A stretch of 64,000 bases of DNA from Pratylenchus scribneri (taxonomy: Eukaryota > Nematoda > Chromadorea > Rhabditida > Pratylenchidae): contig JAQSEB010000043.1 in NCBI GenBank assembly GCA_030063045.1, positions 186,001 to 250,000 on the forward strand, in the 5' to 3' direction. Position 1 is the stretch's first letter. The number at the start of each line of letters is the position of its first letter. A program made the position numbers and the translations under genes. Positions 43,457 to 53,953 of this stretch are shown one piece after another. The notes beneath the pieces are model-generated. The model made no database searches. It was not told the origin of the DNA and saw nothing but the letters and a program-made list of their open reading frames with translations.

Positions 43457-44877
43457 ACAGCAGAGTTCATCAAATGTTCAAATTTCACTGGTCAACAATA
43501 ACAATGTGCCAATGACAATGAATATCCTTTTGATGTTCTTTCCACTTTTTTTATTTGTTGCAATTTGCCATTTTAGCCCCTCCAATCTTTTATTATATTA
43601 TTCCCAAATATTAGTTGTAGACACAATATTATTCCAACAATAGTTAATCTCGAATTGTAGCTTGTAGATCTTTAGTTCTTTTTTTGCATTCTTAGAATTC
43701 ACATTTTTGTAGTTGATGCTTGTTAGAAAGCTGAATAAAAATTTTTTAAAAAATTGTATTATGATATTAATTTGAAAATGCGTGAATGGGTAAAAAAGTT
43801 GAAAAATAATTTTGCAAAAATAAATACAATTAATTTTGTGAAAAAAAGTCAGAAAATTTGCATAATTTATTCATTGCATAAAAGTGTTAGAGAAAAGAGA
43901 GTAGCCAAGCCTAATAATGTGGATAAAAGTGAAGTTGGTAAGTAGTGGCTTGTTGCAATCATGGAGTCTTTAATTTTGCTTTTGAACTTCTTCAAGCCAA
44001 AACTGCACACAATAAAAATGATTATTTAAATGAAGCATTTTACAATGTTGGCAAATTTTTTATCTCTCATTTTTCTTTATTCAAAAGTTGCAATGGAAAA
44101 AATTAATACAATAAATGAACCAGAGATTTCGTACATATATAAAATTTAAAAAATACTCAAATAATACAATAATTTTTGTTGATTTCGATAAGAAAAATAA
44201 CAAAGAATTTACCTATTCATTTTACTTAACCACTTCAAATAATCCTTCATAAATTATTATAGTAGTTATTTAAATTTCATTTAATGTTATTTATTCATTT
44301 AAATAATAAGTTAACTTTGGGACTAGAACACAAGATAACGGTATAGAATTTTCAGTTCTTAAATCAAAGCTTTAACAAGTGCGCTACACCCAACAAGAGC
44401 GGTATTGTGATATTTTATAATTGTTTAGTAATAATTTTAAAAATTTATAATTAATTAGTAATTTTAAATAAGTATGAAAATAACATTTTTTTCATAATTT
44501 ATTTTTATGACTCATTGGTTTAATATAAATTCGTCTAATTAATTTATTTTTATCATCCATCTTATTTTGTGACACACCAGCAGAATATATTGCCCAAGGC
44601 ATTATGTGCTTTTCAACTAAAAAGTGTCATTTTTTATTATCATTAATACGTAAAAAAAGTGACAATAGGATATGTGCAAATTCCACCATCACAAAATCAC
44701 AAGATCCAGCTTTATTGTCGAGACAGACAATCGGCAGATGATCACTGTTAAAAAAACTGGTCTCAATTACTTTTTTCTTTATTCACACCAATTATTCCAT
44801 GCCTTGAGGCTATAACAATATGATATTGCACATCCGGGACATCTTAATTAATTTTATTGCTGTCTGCTGCTAAAGCC

Positions 44878-44886
44878 TATATAAAA
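44878..44886 (+). promoter_or_regulatory. TATA-like box of Gly/Cys gene 3
   Basis: TATATAAAA about 190 bp upstream of the ATG at 45077, with an acceptor TTTTTCATAG 17 bases before the ATG, parallel to the arrangement at the other two paralogues. Confidence 0.4.
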
Positions 44887-45076
44887 ACAAAGTTTTTCAG
44901 ACAATTTATTCATTTTTTCCATATTTTTTCTAGACAATTTCCCATTTTTACACCAAATATTAAGGCGTGAATATTCCTTTTATCTTAGCATAATATTTTT
45001 CTTTTTTTTAAAAATATTTCCTATTAAAATAAAAATTAATTTTTTCCAATTTTTTCATAGAGGAAAAATTTCAAAA

Positions 45077-45911
45077 ATGAAGTGGCTCATTTTCGGCTCT
45101 TTATTGCTTTTGCCTTTGTCCCAAGCCTTCTTGTTTGGAGGCGCCGGTGGTGGCGGCTGTGGCTGCGGTGGTGGTGGAGGCGGTGGCTGCTGCCCGCCAC
45201 CTTGCCCTCCTCCTCCAGTTCCATGCGGAGGTAAAACAACTTTTTTTTTCTAAATTATTTTAATTTTACTTGAACTCAAAATTTTGAATAAGAATTTTCA
45301 GTAATTAATTTTCTACCTAGAATATAAATTTATAATTTTTTTTTCTTTTTTCTTGATTCTGAAAAATTTTTACCCCTGAGTTTGAATTTTATTTTCTCAC
45401 ATCTCATTGAATAATTTAATATTATTGGCCTTAAATACCAAATTTTATCACATTTTCATTAGATTAGACTGGATTAAGAAGTATTAATTAGTGGGAGCAT
45501 ACGATAAAAAATTTATGATAATCATTTTTGGCTAAACTTTTGTCTATAAATATGATATTTTATTAATAAATACCCTTTATTGTGATTTATATTTTTAAAT
45601 ATTGGATGAAATATTGAATAATATGGAATCTAAGTGCTAAAATATTTAATAAATGTTTAACACCTTAAGGTGGCTGCGGCGGTGGTTGCGGTGGAGGCGG
45701 CGGCTATGGTGGCGGAGGAGGTGGGGGCGGTGGCCCAATCATTGTGAATTGCGGTGGCGGTAGCAGCGGTGGTGGCGGCTATGGAGGCGGTGGAGGTAAT
45801 TTATTCAAAAATAAAAATTTATTTATAAAATACAAATTAGGATGCGGCGGAGGAGGAGGCGGTTGCGGTGGCGGATGTGGCGGCGGTTGTGGCGGAGGAT
45901 GCGGCAAATAA
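45077..45911 (+). CDS. Secreted Gly/Cys-rich protein 3
   Basis: Three in-phase exons (45077-45230, 45670-45795, 45841-45911), 116 residues. Signal peptide MKWLIFGSLLLLPLSQA, then FLFGGAGGGG, CCPPPCPPPPVPC, a Gly/Tyr/Cys block with PIIVNCGGGSSGGGGYGG, and CGGGCGK at the end. Tandem duplicate of the gene at 42661, 1.6 kb downstream in the same orientation. Intron 1 is longer (439 bp) than in the sister gene. Confidence 0.88.
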
Positions 45912-48074
45912 ATGTGCACTCCACTCGATCGCGACCAATACAAACTTTAGGCTATTCCTCAGCATTGCAATGAAAAACATCAAATTGAAGTGCGAATAAT
46001 ATTCAAATAATACTCATTCAAATATTCACCTCAATGTAGTTTAGTAGAAAATCCACACTTTTGTTTGTATATTTTGCCCACAATTAGAAATCTCGTCTAG
46101 AATTTTATGTTTAATTTAGTAGTTTTAGCTTATTTGTAGTTGTTAGAATAGAATGCTGAATAAACAATAAACTATCAAGCTTATGAAATGTAAATTTAAT
46201 CGGAATTCGGTTCCCTAAAAACTGAATATTTTTATGAAATTTGACTTGCAAAAATGTATTTTGAATTGTCTGCCAGCTTGCAATATGGTGGCTGGTGTGG
46301 TTACCTAAATTGTGTTAATTCATTAATAGTTTATTTAGTTAGTCTTTATGGAAAGGTTTAGAATACAAAGGCAACATAAAACTTTTTTTTTATCAATTTT
46401 TAAAAAATATTTTTGACATAATTCTGTAATGTAAACCTAATTTACTGATAGATCTCAATAAATAATTAATTAGTTTAGTTTTAAAATGAAAAAAGGGGAT
46501 CCGATTTCTTGTTTTTATCAACGCTGGAGGCCGTTTAAATGCAAACGCGCATACAATTAAGGGAAGTCGCCCTCAATTTTATATGCCAACCGCCACCAAT
46601 TTTCAACGAGTGGTTGTTTTCGTCATTTCCCCTTTTTTAAAATTATTTTTTCTAGAAGGAATCGAACTCAAGCTGAAAGAGTTTTTGGTCAATGCTTTTA
46701 CCGATTTGACCACCCGGGCACAGTGACTCATCATTTAATAAAATTGAAAAAGTCTTCATCTTTTTTTCATACAATAAATTAATCCATTTGTCCATATTAC
46801 AATCGAAATCTATAAAAAAATCAGACAAAAATCAAATAAATGGCCCATTTTTGGATGATTTATGATTCAGTGATCTACGACCATTTTTGCATTCTTAAAA
46901 ATATTTTTACCATATTTAATATTTTATTTTTCACGAATTTACAGCGATTAATTCATTCTTCAATAATAAATTAATTTTTTTATTCTATGCAAAAAAAATT
47001 TTGGATCTTTATTCTCTGACTGCTATAAAATGGATTCTTCGAAATTTTAATTTTTTTTTTTGAGAACCAAACCGGCATTTTTTCACAATGCTAATTAATT
47101 TTAAATTTTACTACAAATTCAACATTGTCTTTGCCATTTACGAATTTTTGCTAAATACAAAAATATAATTAATATTTTTTGAAGCCATTTTAATGGAAAA
47201 TTCGCGACAAACAAAAACATATATTGTCATGTGGATGGCTTTTTTCAAACATAATAAAGTGCACTCTCATTGATGAAATATTCCCATTTTACAAGTAAAA
47301 ACTTTTTTTTGCACTTTTATTTTTTCTCACTCTATAGAAATTAGAAATGAATGCAATTTTTGGCCATATTGATGCTCGCTTGGAAATTTTAATTACCTAA
47401 TAGTCCGGATTCATATTTGTTGTAGGTAAGCCAGAAGGAGAAACTTCCCTGTGAAAATTAAATTAATTCAATTTTGGCCGACGGCTGCATTCTCAATTTT
47501 TCAATCCTTTATCCCTTTTCTAGTAGCCTATTGTCTCCTAAAAATTGGGATTGTTGCATTTCTTAAAAAAATGGAAAAAAGAGATAGATAAGGAGAGGAA
47601 AGGGAAATTTCATTAATTTTTTAATGAAAGAAGGGAAAAGGAGTGAGACATTTTACAATAAAATTACTAAGAACTAAAAAATTTCTGCTATTCTTTTTTG
47701 TTTTAAATTTTCTTTTGAACTAAAATTTTTAAAATATAATTTCATCAAATATGATAAAAATATTTTTATAAAAATAATATTTCAAGTTATTTTAAATTTA
47801 CCAGAATTTCTTGAAAATTTTAATAATTCAATAAGACTTTTCAATTATTATTCCGCAGGATTTTTGAAAATCGGATTTCCCAAAAGGTTAAACTCAATAC
47901 TATTAAAACAATTTTCGCATTTTTTGGAAAAACACATGAAATTACCCACTTAAAGAAAAGTATAATTTTTGCAAAAAAAAAAAATAAATAAATATAATAT
48001 TACTATTCCCATTCCCATTATAATTTAATTTATTTCTGTCCAATTTTCCTAATTCTTTATAATCCACATTCAAT
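45912..48074. other. Intergenic spacer
   Basis: AT-rich, no gene seen. AATAAA signals at about 46160 suit the 3' end of the Gly/Cys gene. One tRNA-like block is listed separately at 46653. Confidence 0.45.
46653..46721 (-). other. tRNA-like sequence, probably pseudogene or SINE remnant
   Basis: Reverse strand: TGGTCAAATCGGTAAAAGC resembles a tRNA A box and GAGTTCGATTCCTT a B box, spaced as in a tRNA. The acceptor ends do not pair, so I do not call a functional tRNA. Confidence 0.35.
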
Positions 48075-50187
48075 ATGACTCTGATGAATGCTTATTATCA
48101 TTATTCTTCACTGATAATTCCACCACTTGGTTTTGTGTTCAATTTTATTCTCATTTGGCTCATTCTCCAGCGAACACCCATTGAAATGTGGTTTCACAGC
48201 CGAGTGCTCTTGCAAACTTGCATTTTGGATATTATTTTATTAATTTTATTCATATTTGGAATGCCAGTGAGTTTTCCGAAAATATTAAAAATTTAAAAAA
48301 ATTTGTAGAAAATAAATATTTATAAAAAAAATAAAAAGGATAATAAAAATTAAAAAACTTATTATTTATTATTTTTAAATTTTATTTTTTAATTAAAATT
48401 ATATAAAATCACATAGCAGTTTAATATTTTGGATTTTATTTTAATTAAAAGTCTTATCATTTTTTTCAAGATGGTTTTAAATATTAATTTTGCGATAATT
48501 TATTGCTTTCCCTCTTTTAATTATTATTTTAGTATTGCTTCTTTATTGAAGATAAATTTCTTATCATTTTCGATGGCTATTTGCTTGTAACCAATTTTAC
48601 CAAATTGAATAATCATAATCCAATTGCACAATGGAATTTTTTCTACTATTTTTGGTATTCCCTCTACAATTTCGATGTTTTTTCCATTGCCGTCCAATTC
48701 CTTTATCGATATTTGTCTTTGAATAGGTAATTTTAGAAAAATTTCAAATTATATTTCCAAAAATTTTTAAATTTAAATTTCCAAAAATTTCAATTTAAAT
48801 TTCCAAAAATTTTCAAATTAAAATTTCCAAAAATTTTCAGATTTTAAATTTCCAAAAATTTTCAAATTAAATTTTCGAAAATTTCAAATTAATTTTTTTC
48901 AGAAATATTCCAATTAATTTTGGCCGCTATTTGTCCTTTTTATCCTTTCCATTCATTATTAATTTTTTTACTTCATTAATCCTTGGTAATTTGAGTATGC
49001 CTAATCCTTTGACCAATACAAATGCAAGTGAAATTGTAAAATTATCTGGTTTACCCATCGATTTCAACAAAGTTACCATTTATGCGCTTTTACAGTTAAA
49101 TGTATGTTCCAATGTTAAAAAAATAAAAATTATAGGAGGAATCATATGGTCATTTTTTTAAATTTGATATTCAACCCCAAATTACTTCCCCCAAAATTAT
49201 TCAATCCTAAAATCACCTAAAACTATTTTTTGCATCGTTTTATAATCAAATAAGAATTGTAGAATAAGAATCCCAAAAAAAGAATGTTCAAATCTGTGGG
49301 CGGATAACCGACAAATACCAAAAGAGTCCGAAAAGATGGAAGGCCCTATTTAATTAAGGAACAAATAATTCATTTCTAGACTGAATTTTTTTTTTTTTAA
49401 ATGTTTTTACCTTTTTTACATCTAATAATGGCTTATTGAATATTATAAAATTATTGTATAATTATAAGAAAAACTTATGATACTAAAATTTAACAATTGG
49501 GCTTGGGAGTTGTTTCAGATATGAATTATAAATATATGATTTAAAAACATCAATTTCTCTACATCGCGAATGTTTAGGGGGATATATAAATACTTTTAAT
49601 TTTTAATGCTACTTATTTATTTACTTTTATTATAAAATAATTTGATGGAATTTAAAATTCATTAAAATAAAAATTTTGCAGGGATTAACGTTGAAAATAG
49701 CGCACATTATTTTTGCATTATATTATTTGATATGCTATTCCATCATTATTTTCTGTGGCCGGCAAATGATCCAATTTATTGCAACACACGCAATGAGTGA
49801 AAGGCTGAAAAAATTGAACAATCAGTTGACAACAAATCTCATCATTTATGTAAAAAATATTTTTATAATGGGAAAGAATCCGCATATTTTTTGCATCGAA
49901 AAATTAAAACCATTAATTTTAAAAAAATAAGAAAAAATATTTATTATAATTTAAATAAAAATATTTTCCCCAATTTTCAGGCAAGTTATCCACTCATATT
50001 TCATGCAGCATTAATTTTACTTTTTCTGACCAATATTTTCAATTCATTGGGGAATGCCGGCCTCATTTCTTGCTTAGTCCATTGGCTTCCTGTGCTGAAT
50101 CCATTGACCAGTTTGTGGACATTTCGACCATATCGAGATGCATTGATTGGACCAATAATTAGAAGTGCTCGAATTTTACCCATTTAA
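48075..50187 (+). CDS. 7TM serpentine chemoreceptor (nematode Srd/Str/Srh-like)
   Basis: Five in-phase exons (48075-48266, 48533-48726, 48903-49101, 49682-49849, 49981-50187) give 319 residues, the usual length of nematode chemoreceptors. Hydrophobic segments include LIIPPLGFVFNFILIWLILQ (TM1), LLQTCILDIILLILFIFGMP (TM2), a YLSLNR motif after TM3, FPFIINFFTSLILG (TM4), ALYYLICYSIIIFCG (TM5), HAALILLFLTNIF (TM6) and the end LPVLNPLTSLWTFRPYRDAL, which matches the NPL...YR ending of Str/Srh/Srd families. It would act in sensory neuron membranes. The exact subfamily is not resolved. Intron 3 (580 bp) is longer than the others and AT-rich. Confidence 0.85.
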
Positions 50188-50550
50188 TTATGCATAAAAA
50201 TTTGAAAAAATTTTTCTCTAGCTTTTGAAAATTTTATAAATTACATAAATGCATTTTCAGCTAAATTTTAATTTTTATCCGTCTCTACTATTTGGTAAAG
50301 CAATAAATTGTATGGCCCATTTTTTAAATTTTTAAATTAAATAAATAATTAGTCGAAAAAATAATAATAAAATGTTAGAATCTTAAAAATATAATATGTA
50401 TTAATCTTTGATTATATTTAAAAAGTAAAAGAATTACATTTATTTTAGTACTTTAACATAGAGGAAAGTTCGTTAATATTAATTTTTAGGTTGAAGAATG
50501 CAAGGAATACAACAAATTAATTAGTTTATAATTGTTGTAAGATGTATATA

Positions 50551-50764
50551 TTACGGGCATTATTGGAAATCGGGCAAAACTGGAAATTCCCGGGCAAAAT
50601 TGGAAATGCCCAGGCGAAACTGGATTAAGCTGCTGAGTGCTGACCCTTCTGATTTGATTTCAGCCTGTTCTGATTTTATCAGCTTAATCCAGTTTTGCCC
50701 GGGCATTTCCGCGGTTTTGGCCGGCCATTTCCAGTTTTGCCCGATTTCCAAATAATGCCGTAAC
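50551..50764. mobile_element. Fold-back element (about 214 bp)
   Basis: The ends TTACGGGCATTATTGGAAAT and TTACGGCATTATTTGGAAAT (read from the right) begin arms of about 80 bp that pair along ATCGGGCAAAACTGGAAATG and CCCAGG/CCCGGG blocks, with a centre at about 50636-50685. No ORF. Confidence 0.75.
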
Positions 50765-50817
50765 ATATATAATCATTTTTCTAATAGAGCAAAATTTCTA
50801 GATTATGATATATAAAG

Positions 50818-51991
50818 TAGGGTTAAGCGGTACCGCAGTACCGGTCGGTACTGGTACCGAAGTAGCGGGGGTTGGCCAGTACCGGTACCGGTTTTGTGAG
50901 CCGGAACCGACCCCGGTACTACCGGTACCGTTTTCTCACCTCGGTACTAGTCGGTACTGATAAGCACCCCATAAAATGGCATTTTTGGTCAAATTTTAAT
51001 TTTTTTCCCCTATTTTTTCATTGTTTTGATGTTTTAGATGGCATTTTGGCGCAATTTAAATTGTTTAAAAATTATTTTCGTTTAATTTTTTATCTTTAAT
51101 TTCATTTTCCTCTCATCTTCATCTTCTTGCCTTCAGGCTTCATCCAACCCACTTTTTTCAAATCAATCCAATATTCGAAGACTTAAAGGTATTATATTCT
51201 GAAGAGAAAAAAAGAAACCCATCCAGCTCAGATAAAAAATTTTCGGCTCATTTCCTCCAAATACAAATTGATTACATTAGTTTCTTTCTTCTTTCAACCC
51301 TTATCCATTCTGAACTACAGTCGAAGCCATTGAGAAAAAAGTGGAATTATAATTATACCCTCTGAAATGAAATCGGGGAGGAAAAATGGGCTTTCTTTTC
51401 GTTGAAAAATTGCAAAAATTTTTCGCGCGCGCGCCTGCCGGCATTAGCATAATCGTTCTTAATACTTTCTTGGTAAAATTTCATCAAAAAACCTAAAAAT
51501 TTTAAAAATTTTTTAACGTTTTCCATAAAATTTTAAATTTCCTTTGGAAAATACAATTTTAAGAATTTCCCTGCTAAAAATCAATTGGTTGGAAGTTTAA
51601 ATTTGTGAGTTAAAAGAAAATTTCCTCAGATTTATTCTCATTTAAACTGTTTATCCCTATTTGGCCAAATTTATATGCACATATTTTTTGGTCATTGCAC
51701 ACCTTTTTTCCTATTCCAAAAATCTTTTTCACATTTTTATTCAAAAAAAGAGATTAAAGAAATTGAATTGTAAAAAAAATCTGAATTTTAAAAGAAAAAT
51801 TTGATTTTTAAAAATTTTTTTTTGATTTTTTGGCGTTTTTTAGCCCAGTACCGACTAGTACCGGTACCGACTAACGAAAAGTACCGGAACCGGGTACCGA
51901 CCCCAAACCCAGTATGGTACCGAGTACCGACTACACCGGGGCAAGTACCGGTACCGAATTTGGACAAAAATACCGGTACCGCTTAACCCTA
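50818..51991. mobile_element. hAT-like non-autonomous element rich in GGTACCG (1174 bp)
   Basis: Exact 18-bp ends TAGGGTTAAGCGGTACCG and complement; 8-bp target duplication ATATAAAG at 50810-50817 and 51992-51999. Both subterminal regions (50830-50965 and 51845-51975) are packed with GTACCG/CGGTAC motifs that could bind a transposase. Middle section AT-rich with no transposase gene. Confidence 0.88.
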
Positions 51992-52285
51992 ATATAAAGA
52001 ATAAAGCAGAATTTGGATAAGAAGTTATTCTTAATTAAATTAAACAGAATTTGCGTCGTAAAATAAAAAATTATATAAATTTAAGTTCTATTAATATCTT
52101 AAATATCATCAATCAATGCCAATGAATTTCATGAGGCAATTTTTCCTCCGAAAAATACAACTACCTAATAATAATTCATGTTCCCAATTTATTGATTTGG
52201 TGATTGCTGATTGTAGATTTTGTAATAGGCCTCAAAAATTTTGTGCATCTTTTTCTCTGTATTCTTTGGTTGTATTTGTGGCTCT

Positions 52286-53391
52286 ACCCCGAAACATCCA
52301 AAAGACGAAACATCCAAAGGACGAAACATCCGAAAGGGGAAAATGAGACGAAACATCCAAAGGATGAAATATCCAAAAGACGAAACATCCAAACGTCCAA
52401 AATGTCCCGAAACATCCAAAAATTTTATTTTTTTTTTATTTAATAATAAAATGTTTAAAAAATATATTTCAGGGGTAATTTGGGGTGCTGAGCACGATTT
52501 TGATATCCATTTTGCTGTATCTTTTAATCCAAAATTTTTTTGGAAAAATCTCACTAAATGCCTTGGTCCCCCCCCCCAATGCTTTTCATCCGAAATTTCA
52601 AAATGGCTTCCAAATGACATGTTCTATATAGCATTGGATAGAGCTCGTCAAGCTGATAGGTAATACGAAAAGATTTTTCGAATTGGTCCACAAATAAAGA
52701 ACTTATAGCCACCAGAAATTCCGAAATATGCAAATTTCCAGCGCAGCTAACTCAGCAATTTCCCAGCCAAATTCAATGTTGTATAGCTCGTTTGAAAGAG
52801 GAGAAAAAGGGCTACAAAATATCCTAGAAGCATTTTATTCCGTTGATCTCAGCCGAAAATTTGACTTGGCATATTTCAGTTTTTCCCACTAAGGCATCCT
52901 GATTCAAATAGTTGCCAACTCTGCTTGTTCGTTGCAACAATTGATAGATCTCGACGAACTGATTACGAAAATATTTTAAATTTCTTGAATTGATCAAGAA
53001 ATAAAAAAGTTATGAGCTTTGAAAAATTAAAAAAATTGAATATTCAATAATTATCATTTTTGCTAATTAATTTTTTTAAATTAATTTCTAGAAGCTTAAT
53101 TTGGCCAAATTCGGATGGAGCTTGTCGAGACGAATCGATTGACCTATCATTTGAATATGTTCAAATCGATTTATTGTCAAATAAAATTTTGGATGTTTCG
53201 GGACATTTTGGGCGTTTGGATGTTTCGTCCATTGGATGTTTCGGAAATTTTTCTCCTTTGGATGTTTCGTCCAATTTTCCACTTTTGGATGTTTCGTCTT
53301 TTGGATGTTTCGTCCCGTTTTCCCCTTTTGGATGTTTCGTCTTTTGGATGTTTCGTTCTTTGGATGTTTCGTCCATTGGATGTTTCGGGGT
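52286..53391. mobile_element. Inverted-repeat element with GAAACATCCAAAAGAC arrays (about 1.1 kb)
   Basis: Left end ACCCCGAAACATCCAA is matched by TTGGATGTTTCGGGGT at the right end. Behind each end lie seven to twelve copies of a 16-18-bp unit (GAAACATCCAAAAGAC and its complement), at 52290-52430 and 53185-53390. Internal open frames come from these arrays or are short. No clear target duplication: GTGGCTCT and GTAGCGGT flanks are only partly alike. Confidence 0.75.
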
Positions 53392-53953
53392 GTAGCGGTA
53401 TTTGTTTCTCCTCGTGTGTCTTTGTTTCTTTCCATTCACTAATGAAATGATTGACGGTTTGATTTGATGAGTCGCATCACAATTTCCTTTCACCTTGCTG
53501 GGACCCTAATCCCCAACTCCATTACCATTTTTACCAACCATCAATCAACCAAACAAAAATTAATAACAACATTTTGGATGCAACTTTCGGAAGCGGATTT
53601 TTAGATCGCAAAAAACTCGAAATACTTAATTTTTGACATTTTTATTCCATTTTTGCCATGAAATTTTCCCTTGAAAAAACCAAAATAGGAAAAATGAATT
53701 AAAAAATTACCTCAAAAACATGAATTATTAAACATTCAAATGTGCTTTTCTCATCAAAACTTACATACAAAAATTAAAAGCAAATCTTAAAAACAACTCC
53801 ATATCCATCCCTAGTAATTAAACATTCATCAATTAGTCATTAAATTTACAATTTTTGTGAAATTAATCTTTTTAATTATTGTTATTTTAGAAGAAGTCAA
53901 ATTTCTTGCCAATTCGCGAATTCAATTAATTAATAAAAATAAACACAATTAAA

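Noticed and set aside
44340..44405. Possible reverse-strand tRNA (GGGTGTAGCGCACTTGTTAA)
   Set aside because: An A-box-like start is present but no B box or cloverleaf follows.
53060..53493. ORFs rich in LDVSSFGCF or TKHPKDETS on both strands, also 52189-52663
   Set aside because: Frames through the GAAACATCC arrays of a transposon.
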